A stretch of 64,000 nt of DNA, taken from assembly GCF_901000735.1 (NCBI RefSeq), contig NC_081551.1, positions 19,744,545-19,808,544 on the forward strand, given 5' to 3'. A program made the position numbers and the translations under genes. The notes under the pieces were generated by a model. It worked only from the letters and a program-made list of their open reading frames with translations, had not been told where the DNA came from and did not search any database. Positions 1 to 11,468 of this stretch are shown here, piece after piece; position 1 is the first letter of the stretch; every line of letters begins with the position of its first letter. This stretch comes from Corylus avellana (taxonomy: Eukaryota > Streptophyta > Magnoliopsida > Fagales > Betulaceae).

Positions 1-130
1 CATGGCCCAGATATGTAGTCTCAATAGTGCCTAATACAAATCTAGCTGGAACAGGTTGCTTTAAAAAACAAAAATCAGAAGATAAGGCAAGTAAAGCACT
101 CAGAAGAAAATCATTGCTTAAACAAATTTT

Positions 131-137
<7 letters not shown>

Positions 138-174
<37 letters not shown>
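138..174. repeat. (TA)n microsatellite
   Basis: An uninterrupted TA run of about 36 bases lies in the STT3A intron downstream of exon 10. It is a likely length-polymorphic marker. Confidence 0.9.
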
Positions 175-179
<5 letters not shown>

Positions 180-209
180 CTGATTATCAGTGGGAAAAAG
201 ACAACTCAC

Positions 210-3200
210 CAAAAATGATGCAAAATGTTCTGATGTCATGACTGCATTGAATCCAACAACAGGCACTAACGCAGCTAACAATGTTCCCAAGACAACCTGC
301 AATGAAAAAGCTATAATTTGGACGAGAACCAAGAGAGTTCATTTATGAATTGAAGAAAATTTTCCAAGTGACATAGCCTCAATTTCTAGTCAAGGAAATC
401 ACTGGGAAAATTTGTGATCTTCAAGTGATATTAGTAGTTCAGACAGCAATGAATTAGAGACTACACTCCAATCAATTTTAGCATGTATTCTACTATCTTG
501 ATATACATGCATGGTTGTTTTTTTTTTTGTATACATGCCAAGTACAATGAATGCAATGGATACTTACAAGAGGACAATATGCAATGTATAGTCGAGAAGA
601 GAAGCGACCAGTCACAATGCACAGAAGAACATGCATTGGAATAAGGTTAATAATAAAGGTGTAGCCTCCCCAAGAGCAAACCTGAAAGAAATAACATTTT
701 TGCAAACAAAAATAAATATGGTGAACATAGAGAAGGACTCAAATAGCATTAGGATGAACAGCTTACCATGTAAAAGTATGCTATGGCATTCAAAGTGGCA
801 TAGAAGAGGGATCCTGTATTCAGTGTCTTGAAGAACATATTTGTAGTCAGCAACAATCCATATAGAAACCCCAACAAAACATCAGTGGGAAAACATTAAC
901 CAGCCAAGTACACCCTACTATTTCTTAAACAAACCTTTTTTTTTGTAAAACAAATTAGAATGGTAAAACTATTAATTAGAAAATTACGCCTTATTATTTT
1001 TTTTAAGAGACAGCTTTTTTTTAGAAGTAAATACAACACCACAAAAATCTAAAAGAGCATACTGGAATTTAACAAACACTAACCTTTATATAGAGGTAAA
1101 AGGTAAAGATCAAAGCAAATATAGCTACAGCTTCATTGTCATAGCTGCCAGCCACAGATCGGGATATATATGATGGAACCTGGAAAGAAAATATAAAATG
1201 TACAGTGAATATTATGCATTTGTTCATATTAATGTGTTGCAAATAATTACCAGTAAAATACACAATGGTTCTGCAAATTCAAGAGAAACTTCTTCTATTT
1301 ACAAGACCAATGTTCTAAACTATAGAATACAACAATTCATAAAAATTCCAGGGATAGGCCATGACATATTTCTTCAAGTACAATCACAACTCAGACTAAG
1401 ATCAGAATATCTAATAGAAAACAATAAGAGAAATTCAGATTAAGATACCTCAACTGAAAGAAAGATACATAGCAAAAGAGAAAGGATAAAACAATCATAG
1501 ATCAAAAGTATTTAGGACAACTCAAAATAAAATGATTTTGTTTTGCTGCTGTTCTCAGTCTTACAAAATTCAAATATAAGAAAAACTTGCAGAGTTATGA
1601 ATACCCGCTGTATCATTTACCATGGCCAAAAGAACCGCCGCTGTCAGTCCAGCACCAGCACCCTTAACTTCCTGTAAAGGTGGGGGTGATATAAGATCAT
1701 TATCAAAGCTGAGGATAAAATCCAAATTCTGAGGACACGCATTTCAGTGAGAATACATACCTTAGTCAGAAGGTAAGTAGCCCATGAGGCAAATGCAGAG
1801 AATATAGGTGCAGTAAATACACAAACAGTTTCCACAGACAGAGGAATGTTTAAAGAATTCACAATCCTACATTCACAGAATAATTTCTCAAGCATATTAG
1901 TAACATAAGACTCATACATAGCTACTACTTCAATATTGTTAAGATGGGTAAACCATATCAAGACAAGTGCACTGAATTCAGAAGAAAAATTGAACCACAA
2001 AATACACTCCACTAACTTAATATGAACTCTCAAAATTTTTGAAAATTTTTACTTATCAAAAAAAAAAAAAATATGAACTCTCAAATACCCACCACCAGAT
2101 GGAGCCTGCAGTCAATGTCAATCCAGGGTAAACAGTTCCGCCAATAACACGACCGAGAGGATACCTTGAGAAAAGTGAAACAAACAAAGTCACTTTAGAA
2201 CTGTTAAAGAACTTCACTCAAGGAGAAAAAAAGTGTAACAAGAATTATGCATGAGAGTTCGTTTTTCTTTACTTTTTTTTTTTTTTTATAATGAATGAGA
2301 ATCCTTCTTTTATGTATAAAAGAAATTACCAGGTGCGATCGTCAAACCAGTTCCAAAAATCATATATTCCATTCTTTGTCAGGAACTGAAACCGAAAAAT
2401 AAGGCTGTCATCTTCTACATTGCTTTATATTATGACAAAATAATGAAAGTCGAGGCAGGCACTGCAGACTTAGAAAATGAAGTTCAACGTAGTAGTGTAG
2501 TGAACAGTTTTCAAGTAGTCAAACAGAAAATTCAAAACATTATGCTTACCTACGCAACATAAGAAATAAAACACTAACAAACAAAAAAATAAAAAAACAA
2601 AACAAAACAAAGGTTCCACTTGGCGGAAAACAAACCTGAGTGACTCTATAATTGAAATAAGGATCGAATTCGTGAATCACACTCTCATACTTTATAACCT
2701 GCAAGTTATTCAACAGAACAATGTTACAGCGAGCGCTAGCTACACGCATAAAAAGAAAAGAAAAAATCTAGAAAGACACGGCTACACTCCATTTGGTTGC
2801 TGACAAAATGTAAGAATACGAACAAAATTCAAATTTAGGTCAGGCCTCAGTAGTACGGAAAAAGCCTCCAGCAAACTGATCATACAGCAACTATTTTTGT
2901 TTTGCTAAGTTATATACAATCTATCACTAAATGGCCTACAGCATTTCCAAAACCATAAGACACGGATGAAATTACTCAAGAGAAAGTTTGTGTGACCGAC
3001 TGTAAATTCCGTTTTACTTCCATTTCCTTCATTTTCGCAACAGCCAAACGGAAAGACTTCAAAATTGATGACTGAGAAAAGATCGGATCTAGAAGGAAAG
3101 TGAGGAAGGTTAAGGATCAGATAGCTTACAGAGAAGAGACGGATCGAGAAGGCCAGAACGCCGATCAGGACGAGGATGAAGAAGGAGAGGACATTTCCAA

Positions 3201-3246
3201 AAGCGTATCTCAGGGTTGTTCCTTTGGAGGTCTCCGAGCCCTCCAT
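210..3246 (-). CDS. STT3A: STT3A, catalytic subunit of oligosaccharyltransferase (5' part, exons 1-10)
   Basis: This gene encodes the catalytic subunit of the ER oligosaccharyltransferase, which moves the preassembled glycan from dolichol pyrophosphate to Asn in N-X-S/T sequons. Coding exons on the minus strand are 3130-3246, 2636-2698, 2330-2385, 2093-2164, 1761-1866, 1621-1671, 1084-1179, 767-826, 568-681 and 210-296. All junctions are GT-AG and the frame stays open for 274 codons. The protein begins MEGSETSKG. After the first membrane segment (about residues 18-38) comes the family signature [36 protein letters not shown] (with the conserved DNE) and [14 protein letters not shown] follow. 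The family is about 770-780 aa, so roughly the last 500 residues, including the WWD catalytic motif, lie beyond the left edge. The sequence fits plant STT3A better than STT3B, because it has the [10 protein letters not shown] and [11 protein letters not shown] segments. The chosen ATG is the first one in frame after the GA-rich leader. Confidence 0.95.
2019..2085. mobile_element. Tail-only LINE/SINE insertion in STT3A intron 4
   Basis: Two copies of a 16-bp direct repeat beginning AATATGAACTCTC (2019-2034 and 2070-2085) flank only 35 bases. That insert ends in ACTTATC followed by an A run. The structure is a target-site duplication around an extremely 5'-truncated retroposon. The same ACTTATC-A(n) end recurs in CDC27B intron 5. 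Confidence 0.75.
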
Positions 3247-3261
3247 TGATGGCAAATCGAG

Positions 3262-3330
3262 CTGACTTAGTGCGAGAGAGAGCGAGAGAGAGGGAGAGAC
3301 TGTGTGAGGGGGTTTTTGTAGGTCGTGCGT
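3262..3330 (-). promoter_or_regulatory. GA/CT-rich leader of STT3A
   Basis: Just upstream of the STT3A start codon the plus strand reads as repeated GAGAGAGCGAGAGAG, which is a CT-rich tract on the coding strand. Such pyrimidine tracts are common in plant 5' leaders and core promoters. No convincing TATA box is seen in the next 100 bases. Confidence 0.45.
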
Positions 3331-3419
3331 TGAGAAGACTTCGGAGCGGCGAGTTTGATTTGTGAGAACTACGAAACTGCCCCTATTATCTTAAATGACA
3401 ATGATGTGTCCCATGTATC

Positions 3420-4571
3420 TAACAAAATGACGGGAGCATCCTTTTTATTTACTCGTGGCAAACGATTATTGCCTACGCGGACATTCCTCGTCATTTAATT
3501 GGTTGTGGACTACGTGGTTTGCAAGGTGGTGTGATCTTATTGGAAGGACTTTAGTGATTTTGAGGTCTTCGGATATAACAATGTGGGTGAGAATTCACGG
3601 ATCTGGATCCCTTCAATTAGGAAGAAATTCAACATTCTCTAATTGTAGCCTTTTATTTTTAATTTAGTGGTTTATAAAATTATTTAAATTTTTATAAAAT
3701 AAAAATTAATATTTAATATATTGGTTAAACAAAAGCAGCTAATATTTTATAAATTATTAATTTTAAAATAAAATGCCACAATTAATAATTAAAAAGTCTC
3801 TAATTTCTCCTCGATCAGAAATAATCTTAATTCAAAATTCACTCCACTTCTTAATACCTTTTAGATGATATTTTTAGTTTTTTGTTTGAAAATTTATTTA
3901 AATATGACATTTATGTTTGAGTTTATTAATGTTTTTATTTTTTAAAAAAAAAAACAAAAGGGAGAATGAAAGGAATATCCAAAATTGTTACTTTTAAAAA
4001 CATAAAGAAAAAAAAAAAGTGTAATAATAGGATAAATGGGCAGATAGTGGTTATCCCTTCGTGATTTACTTGTCATATATTTATCTCGAAATCTAAAAAA
4101 TACTTATACCGAGTTACTATATATATAAAATGCTAATCCCAAGGCTTTGGTTAGAGTGGTAATTAATAGTAGCCCAATCTTGGTTGATGGTGTTCAAGCA
4201 GGCGGTTAAAGACCACTCCGTTTTACACTTTTACATGAGTTACAGGCAAATTTACAATTTGCACATTCATATATGGATGCGAATATATTAAAAAAAATGA
4301 AAATTGTTTTATTAAACTAAAACAACGTCGTTTTAGGAAAATTAGTAGGGCAACTGATTTTTAATTTAGTTGTATTGTCCAAAGTTTGTAAATAGATGTT
4401 TTTTTTCATATTATAGTTTAGTTTATAAATGTTTGTATTACCAAATGTTTACAGCTTTATTTGTATTTTATATAACAATTTACAAGTATATTTAATTTAA
4501 AAATTGGATTAAGCTCATCTAAAAGCTCATACAAAGATTTTTTTTTATAAAAATTTAAAAAAAAAAAAAAG

Positions 4572-4606
<35 letters not shown>

Positions 4607-4772
4607 GATCACAAGTTGCGGTTATGGCTGGATTATGCAAAAGAGCATATGCAAATGCGAATTCTAAATTTTGATCTCTACAAAGTGCAAATACGGAATA
4701 AGGGTATTGCCTAAAGGAAACTTGTCCTCATTTTTAAATGGAGGTATCTTTTTGCAAATCCAATAAATTTAT
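3420..4772. other. AT-rich intergenic DNA between STT3A and the first mobile element
   Basis: I see no gene here. The stretch is rich in A and T runs, including a run of AAAAG units near 4570-4610. At 4140-4230 there is a faint tRNA-like pattern: GGTTAGAGTGGTA resembles a pol III A box and GGTGTTCAAGC resembles a B box. This might be an old tRNA-derived SINE, but the match is weak. Confidence 0.5.
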
Positions 4773-5792
4773 GCTCCGTTTATTTTGATGTAAAATATCT
4801 TCCATCGGAAAATGTAAAACGTTTTTCAATATTTGGCACGAAATCACTATATATATCATTGAATTATATTAAATTTAAAATTCCGAAAATGTCATTATTA
4901 AGTCTCGATAGTGTCCTAACCAAGTCTTGGCATTGTCATGACTAGGTTTCTACGATGTCCCAGTGAGTCATGACCGAGTCCCATTGGTATCCCGGTCGAG
5001 TCCAAACTGAGTCCTAATAGTGTCCTAGTCAGGTCCCAAACGAGTATCGATGGTGTCCTAATTGAGTCTTGGTCATGTCACTACGGGGTCCCAACCGAGT
5101 CCTAACAGTGTCTCGGCAAGGTCCCGATGGAGTCTCGATCAGGCATTAGCGAATACCAATTGAGCCCAGCAAGCTCCTAACTCAATCTTGGTTGGGTCTT
5201 GGCAGGGTCCCGACAGTGTCTCAATCTGGTATGAGATAGTCCCAATTGAGTCCCAACGAGGTCCTGACCAAGTCTTGGTTGGGTCTCGATGGGGGCTTCG
5301 GTTAGGTCTCAACAGTGTTCTAACCAGGTCTTGACGATGTCTTTGTCGGGTCCTAGAGATGTCTTAGCGAAGTCCCGACAGTGTCTCAATTAGGTATTGG
5401 TGGGGTCCCGATTAAGTCCCGACAATGTCCTAATCGAGTCCTGGTTGAGTCTCGGCGGGTCCCGGTTAGGTATCAGCAGTGTTATAACCAGGTATCAATG
5501 ATGCCTTGGTTGAGTTCTGTCTAGGTCTAAGTGGGTTTTGACCATGTCCCACCGGTGTCCCAACTGGGTCCCAGCAACGTCTTGGATGGGTTTGTCGATT
5601 TGAAAATCATATACTCAAACTCATAAAATGGTTTATGGTTTAAAAAAATGGAAACCATTTTTCATAATTTAAAGAGGCTTTTTTCATTAAAACCGAGAAA
5701 TATTTTATGTTGACTTTTATTTTACATTGCACAAAACACTAAAAAATACAAAATATATTTTTCAAAAATCATTTTACGCCGAAACAAACGAA
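4773..5792. mobile_element. Non-autonomous TIR element with an internal minisatellite
   Basis: The left end reads GCTCCGTTTATTTTGATG followed by TAAAAT. The right end, read in reverse complement, has CGTTTGTTTCGGCG followed by TAAAATG. These form degenerate terminal inverted repeats. Between them sits a 700-base array of degenerate GTCCYGAY/GTCYYAAC-like units, annotated separately. There is no coding capacity. Direct copies of ATAAATTTA lie at the left end and about 25 bases beyond the right end, so the exact borders are uncertain. Confidence 0.6.
4895..5590. repeat. Degenerate GTC-rich minisatellite
   Basis: Dozens of short units built around GAGTCC, GGTCCC, GTGTCC and GTCTCG recur every 10-20 bases with many substitutions. 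The composition, balanced in G, T and C, is quite unlike the AT-rich flanks. The units are too diverged to give one consensus by eye. Confidence 0.8.
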
Positions 5793-5974
5793 TTCATAGA
5801 CTTATGTGGATTTCACATAAATTTAATGATGGATTCGCCAATTCATAATATGAAATTGGTGAAAAATAAGATGAAATAATGATTTTTATTATTTTTCAAC
5901 TATAGGCCATTAATTGTTGTGGATTTCCATCCGTGTTAAATTACTGATGTGACCCTATTTGATTAAAAAAAATG

Positions 5975-6530
5975 GGGTAAAGTCCATATACTCCCTCCAA
6001 CTACTACTTAATTGACAATGTTTATCCCAAACTTTTAATTGTGACAATGTCCCCCAAAACTACAAAAACATTGTCAATGTCCCCCAATGACGAAACTACT
6101 CTTAGTAAAATAAAAACAAAAAATACTAAAACTTTGAGAAAAAACCCAAAAAGAAAAAAGAAAATATAAAATCCAAATTTTAAAAATTTTAAAAAATTGA
6201 AAATTTTCATTTAAAAAAAATAAAATTTTTCGTTTTTTAAAACATAATTTAAAAAAAAAAATCGTTTATTTTTAATAAAAAATTTGGTTTAAAAAAAAAA
6301 AAAGCATTTCCGTTTTTTTAAAAAAAAATCTTTTTTTTAAAAAAAAATTAATTAATTTTTTAAAAAAATTTATAAATGTATTTTTGTCTTATTGAGAAAT
6401 TTATAAGGGTATTTGTGTATTTTTGCTAGTATTGGGGTGTACTTTGATAATGTTTTGATAGTTTAGAGAGACATTAAAATTTGAAAAAACATTGTCAATT
6501 AGGTGGTAGTTTGAAGAGGTATATGAATTA
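5975..6530. mobile_element. MITE family B, copy 1
   Basis: The left end is GGGTAAAGTCCATATAC. Near the right end ACATTGTCAATTAGGTGG is the inverted counterpart of the left subterminal sequence CCAACTACTACTTAATTGAC. The outermost right TIR has decayed into an A run. The interior is almost wholly A and T homopolymer blocks. Related copies lie at 46037-46643 and 52327-53010. Confidence 0.75.
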
Positions 6531-7260
6531 AAAAAAATAAAAAAAAATAAAAAAATTTGAGTATGTTTTCTCGACCACGTTCGTAAGGGCAGCTGCCGAC
6601 GTAGTCCAAGAGGTTTTGGAAAACTAATTTATCCCTCTCCCTAGAACCCTTCGGCCCTGTCGTCAAATCCTGAAATCCCCATCTCCCAATAACCTCATAA
6701 TGCTTGCAAGGTTCACTCCCATCTTGGAACCTGCCTAATCTCCCAAATAACCTGATAACGCTTTGAAAGTTCACTCCCATCTTCGACCTTGCCTAAGCAG
6801 ATCGAGCCACCAATTCGATTCGAAGAGGGCGATCAAGCCTACGACGTCTCACGCTCATTTTGAGGGTCAATCCTTGCTCTCACTCCTTTGATTTAAGGGT
6901 TAGTGTTTCGTTGAAACGGTGTTTGTTTCCCCGATCTAGGGTTAGGATTTCATTATTTTGAGCTTCAACATTGCTGGTCAGTTAGGTATTTCTTTTAATA
7001 AATTTATTTAATTATGTGTTATTTTTTTGGATTGGGTTTGCTTTTGATATTATTTGTGAAAGTTGGTTTGATATATTTATTTGCTCGCAAATGGGAAATA
7101 TCTGATTTGTATGCTCTGCATGGTCTCCAAGAATTGGTCGAAAAAGAAAAGAAATTAACTTATGGATTTTAATTCACTCTTTATGTTCTGCTTCAGTTAG
7201 AAGGCAAATGAGTTTTAGAAAAATGAAAAAAAAGAAAAAAAAGAAAAAAAAAAAGGAGCT
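6531..7260. other. Orphan leader-like segment with a 58-bp tandem repeat
   Basis: The stretch 6580-6960 is less AT-rich than its surroundings. Two imperfect copies of a unit containing GTTCACTCCCATCTT, about 58 bases apart (around 6686 and 6743), precede a sequence with TCTAGGGTTAGGA, a telo-box-like motif typical of plant promoters and leaders. No reading frame follows. It may be the 5' end of a gene lost to insertions, but that is inference. Confidence 0.35.
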
Positions 7261-7261
7261 A

Positions 7262-7460
7262 GTTGTGACTAAGGGTGTTAAGAGAGCAAGCCGCTTGCGA
7301 GTGAATTCGGGCTAAACTCGTGCTCGACTCAAATATTAAATGAAGTGTTTTGTGAACACGAATCTTGGCTCGAATATTAAATGAAGCAAGCTCGGTTCGA
7401 CTCGGCTAAACTCGTGAGCAAGCTCATATAAGGCTCGTCTTGTTTATTAGGCTCGACTCG
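7262..7460. mobile_element. hAT-type element fragment (GCTCG-rich)
   Basis: CTAAGGGTGTTAAGAGAGC is followed by repeated GCTCGACTCG/AAGCTCG words. This resembles the ends of a common plant hAT-type non-autonomous family that begins TAGGGGTGTAAAC. A second fragment of the same type lies at 12780-12945. Only one end is recognisable. Confidence 0.45.
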
Positions 7461-7617
7461 TATATTTTTTAATAAGTAACAAATAACAATATATAGTAAA
7501 CATTACTCAATAATAACAAATATATTATATACCTTTGTTTTTTTGTTATTTATGCATATGTGTTTATATATATGTAAATATTATATAAACACACACACAC
7601 ACACATATATATATATA

Positions 7618-9860
7618 CTAGTGGGGATAGCACTAGCAATGCACGTGCTTGGTTCTCAGTGTTAAAATATGAGAAATAGTTAATTTACATAGCACACAAA
7701 ATCATTCGCTTGTGGAAATCGATCAATCTTCGTTTGATAGCTCTTCAACAGTAGTAATATTGAATCTTTGGCATGGTCCTTCACGTCCATCAATCAATGT
7801 AATTCTTAGCCGAATAATGAATTGTTGGTTTGAATAAAGTCTTGCAAGACTTTCTATATCAGTAATGCCCTCTTATTTATAGGAGAATAAAAGTAAGATA
7901 GGTTTGATGAATCATAAAAACAATGAGGAAAATTCATGTTGTAAAGGTTCGACAAGAAGTTGAAGGTATTTGTTGGTACTATTAAAAAAGTGGAAGATAT
8001 TGATAACGTATATTCATAATATTGAGTAACAAAAATATTTTTTGAGCCATGACAATTTTAATTTTGATTTTTTTCTCGGTGCTGTATTACATTAATTTAT
8101 TTGCTGAGCATTGGAAGAACTTTTTTGCATCTTCGCCAAACAAAGATGCGACTAACAAACCAGTTGCATCATGTAATTTCACATGTACATGACATCTAAA
8201 ATCATATCATAAAACATAGAAGAAAAAAATTTAGGGATATGATGTTAAAAGTATAAAATTTGTTCATTTTATATTTCCAAATTAAAGAAAAGTCATGTAG
8301 AAGTAGATTGTTCATACCGTGGTTGTCCAAAAACATTTGTTTCCATGCAGTTTAAACAAGCAAATGTTTCATTAACTTCTACACATATAGTTTTGCTACA
8401 TTTGTTGCAGGCCATGTACCAAAAATGTTATTGCAAGTTGTTGACAATGATTTTTGCTTTGACCTAAAAGATGGAGTGCTACATTCATTATTTGTTGGAG
8501 TTTATAATTTTGATACAATTGTTTTTTGCAATAAGGTAAATATAGAAAGTTGATTATATATGAGTTTGTGAGAAAGGATATGTAAGATTTTTATACAACT
8601 CATCATGGACCAATAGCTTAGACTTTTCTTTTGTTTACGGATGCTGCTTTTAAATTTCAGCATTCCAATTCATTTCACTGAAAATTTAAGCATTATTGGA
8701 GAATCCACTCGTATTTCTCGATCTTACCTCTTTGCTCTGGACAATCAAAGAAAAAAAAAATTTAACAAAACCCATCAAATTTCACATAGGAAAAATAAAA
8801 AATTTAACTATTAAAGTCATACTCTGATATCTTTGATACACCTCTGTATCAAACAAAACCCACCAAGAGAATTGTGAAAAACCCACCAAACTCAAGAAAC
8901 CCAGAGAGCACAACAGAAAGTAAACCCTCACCTTCTCTTTCTTTCATCGTTACTGTGCATGAACCGCACCAAATCTCTGTTAAACGCATCTTCCAAAACG
9001 GAATAACACAAGCAAACTAACAAAAAAAAAATCCAAACAAAACCCACGAAAAAAAATTATGAAGCACATAAATAAGCTCTACCAAAAAAGAAATCAACTT
9101 TTTTTTATGAATCCTTGCCTCTTTCATACACCCGTTTCAAACAAAATCCACCCAAAAAATCGTCAAAAATTCATACAAAACCGACCGAAAAAAAAAAAAA
9201 AAAAATGAAGCACATAAATAAACACTACAAAAAAAAGAAATCAACTTTTTTTTTTTAATTATTTTTATGAATGATTACCTCTTTGATACACCTGTTTCAA
9301 ACAAAACCTACCAGAAAAATTGTCAAAAATCCCTACAAAACCCACAAAGAAACTCATCAAGCACATAAATAAATAATATTAAAAAATAAATCATTTTTTT
9401 TTTTAATAAATCCTTACCTAGACTGCGACTTCTCCTCTCTCTTTCTTTCACCGTTGGTGTGCAACAAAATCGACCGAAACAATTGTGAAAAACTCATACA
9501 AAACTGAGGAAAGAATGTTGAACAATTAAAATCATTTCAAGTTGGTCTCACGTTATAGGATCCAAATCGTCTTTGTTGGAGCCCAACCGCCGGATTTGTT
9601 GAGAGAGCTGGAGCCGAAGTGAAATCGCTGTTATTTTCTGAGAAAGAAAGAGAGAGGGAGAGAAGCGATTCAAAACAAAAATGAGGAAAGAAAATTGAAC
9701 AATAAAAATTATTTGAAGTTGGTCTCACGTTACCAGATCCAAACCGTCTTTGTCGGACCCCAACCGCCGGATTTGTTGAGAGAGCCGGAGCCGTAGTAAA
9801 ATCGTCATTTTATGAGAAACAGAAATAGGGAGAGAAGCGATTCGGAAAGAGAAATGCTTG
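7618..9860 (-). mobile_element. Probable Helitron remnant (minus strand), 5' end not defined
   Basis: Read on the minus strand, a short hairpin (AGCAC...GTGCT, containing GCACGTGC) is followed by ATCCCCA and CTAG at 7618-7621. This is the layout of a Helitron 3' end, with a CTRR terminus about ten bases after a stem-loop. The flanking base is T, and TA-rich DNA follows. Minus-strand RPA-like coding remnants lie at 8080-8425, as expected for plant Helitrons. I could not locate a 5' TC end, and the right limit is a guess placed after the tandem repeats. Confidence 0.5.
8080..8425 (-). pseudogene. RPA1-like (replication protein A large subunit) fragment
   Basis: Minus-strand translation from 8421 gives WYMACNKCSKTICVEV, then FACLNCMETNVFGQP. 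This is the zinc-ribbon (CxxC...CxxC) of the RPA1 C-terminal domain. A donor-like GTATGA near 8323 and an acceptor at 8197-8196 bracket an intron. The next exon reads CHVHVKLHDATGLLVASLFG followed by EDAKKFF, the strand-rich part of the same OB fold. A stop precedes the first Trp in frame, and no N-terminal DNA-binding domains are present, so this is a broken copy. RPA-like genes are regular cargo of plant Helitrons, which matches the nearby CTAG hairpin terminus. A degraded host RPA1 paralogue is the alternative. Confidence 0.65.
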
Positions 9861-9870
9861 TAAGGGTGCG
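8825..9870. repeat. Nested tandem repeats inside the Helitron region
   Basis: A unit beginning CTTTGATACACCTGTTTC and containing AAACAAAACC and AAGCACATAAATAAA recurs around 8830, 9117 and 9280, with a weaker copy at 9455. It is followed by a clearer tandem duplication of 177 bases in which GTTGGTCTCACGTTA occurs at 9541 and 9718. That second array carries AACCGCCGGATTTGTTGAGAG in both copies. Open frames across it are repeat artefacts. Confidence 0.75.
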
Positions 9871-10361
9871 TTTGGGAATGTGTTTTTAAAAAAATAATCT
9901 GCGATTTTAAACCAAATTGCAATTTTAGGGTGTTTGGGATTGCGATTTTAAAAACGCAAATTTTAAAATCGCAAAAAAATCTGCGATTTCCATAAGCTGA
10001 TTATAGGGTGCTTATTTGAAAAAGTGCGAATTTAAAACAAAATTACGATTTATATTAAAAAGATATTTGACACAATACCTATCTTTTTTAGAATGGGAAT
10101 GAAAAAAATACCAAGAATACCCACCTAAAATATATTAAAACTTTTATTTTCTCTTTTTTTATTTTTTCTTCATTCTCTCTATCTTGTTCATCCTTATTGG
10201 TAATTTGGTCATGAAACTGCAATTATATGCTAATGTTATCCAAACACTCAATTGATAAAAAAAAGTATTTTTTAGTATGTTTTACCAAACACCTGTACGA
10301 TTTTAAAAAGTAGCAATTTTTAAAATCGCACTTATTGAAATCACACTCCCAAACGGGCCCT
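9863..10361. mobile_element. hAT-like MITE
   Basis: The left end AGGGTGCGTTTGGGA matches the reverse complement of the right end TCCCAAACGGGCCCT in 11 or 12 of 15 bases. Subterminal GCGATTTTAAAA words also occur inverted. No target duplication is clear. Similar but more decayed sequence is found in CDC27B intron 14 (35215-35510) and at 48510-48630. Confidence 0.65.
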
Positions 10362-10528
10362 AATAAAAAGTCCATATTTTGGCAATAAATGTCACGTGGC
10401 AAGCATTTTAAAATGAAAAGAAATATCTGTTCTCTCTCCTACAGGCTTGTTAACCCCAACTGGGTTAACCAGCCTTTTTATTAAAAAAAGAAAAAGAAAA
10501 ACGCGTACCCCTCCCACCCACATTGTTA

Positions 10529-11468
10529 GAGCATTCCCAGCAGACTCCCTATAAGGGAGTCTGTTCCCTAAATTTAGGGAATATGTCTAAAAAATTGCAA
10601 AAAACGTCCCACAGCAGATTCCCTATATGGTTCCTTAAACCATCAGCTGCTACAGTTGAACCCAATGTTTTGGGTTCAACTGTAGCGATCCACATGCTTA
10701 TTAAATTAGAAAAAAAATATTCTCTCTCCTCTCTCCTCCCGTCTCACGTCTCTCTCACCTCTCTTTCTCTCTCTCGCACCACCAAACCAGAGATCAAACC
10801 AGACGTCTCTTTCTCACCTCTCTTTCTCTCTCTCGCACCACCAAACGATCAAACCAGAAACCCAGATCGATCAAACGAGATATTTCATACCGAATCAGAG
10901 ATTTTAGGGATTTCAGACCAGAGATTTCAGACCCATAAATCAAATCAAACCAAAGAAACCCATAAATCAAATCAAAGACACAAGGCGTCAAGGTATGTGA
11001 GCGCCGATTGGGTCGCAGTTGGATGGTGTCACGTTGTGCGAGGGGCTGGAGTCGCTGTCGATAAAGAACTCGGCGGAGTTGGACGACATGGGGTTGATAG
11101 CGATCGCGAGGGGGTGTTGGAAATTGAAGAAATTTGAGGTGGTTGGGTGCAAGAGGATCACAGGGACAGGAGTGAGGACATTAGCTTCCTTGTTGGGAGA
11201 AGAAGAAAAGGAAGAAATTACGGGAAGAAGAAATGGGTTGCTGCTGTGCTGCGCTGCATCGGAAAGAAAGAAGAAGTAAATATGAAGGAGAGAGAAAGTA
11301 TAAATTAAAGGAATAAAATATAAAAAAAGTAAAATAAAAATATAATATTTTAATGATATAGGGAAGTATTTAAGGAAGCTATTGGGGAGTAAATTGATAT
11401 AAGGAAGTAAAAAGTAGTTTGGATCCTTAAATTTGAGGAATATGATCGGGTAGCTGCTGGGAATGCTC
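10529..11468. mobile_element. PIF/Harbinger-type element carrying a gene fragment
   Basis: The perfect terminal inverted repeats are GAGCATTCCCAGCAG on the left and its complement on the right. They are flanked by TTA on both sides (10526-10528 and 11469-11471), the three-base target duplication typical of PIF/Harbinger elements. There is no transposase. The interior holds CT-rich DNA and a plus-strand LRR-like coding fragment. The unfilled site is preserved in the neighbouring tandem copy. A second element with related ends lies at 44791-45224. Confidence 0.85.
11019..11200 (+). pseudogene. LRR fragment captured inside the Harbinger-type element
   Basis: Translation reads LCEGLESLSIKNSAELDDMG, then LIAIARGCWKLKKFEVVGCK and RITGTGVRTLASLL. 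This is the cysteine-containing leucine-rich-repeat pattern of plant F-box/LRR (AMN1-like) proteins: two repeats of about 26 residues with the typical ARGCxxL and VxGCxxIT words. The frame runs into Glu/Lys-rich sequence and stops at 11279 with no homologous continuation. No F-box is present. It is best read as host coding sequence picked up by the transposon. The exact parent gene is not identified. Confidence 0.6.

Noticed and set aside
8825..9530. Spaced direct repeats that could suggest a CRISPR-like array
   Set aside because: Units are long, diverged and nearly contiguous with no uniform unique spacers, and this is plant nuclear DNA. They are tandem repeats within a mobile element.
10523..11137. 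A 204-codon open frame across the Harbinger-type element
   Set aside because: It starts outside the element and runs through CT-rich repeats. The translation is Ser/Leu-rich low complexity, and only the other-frame LRR fragment resembles a protein.
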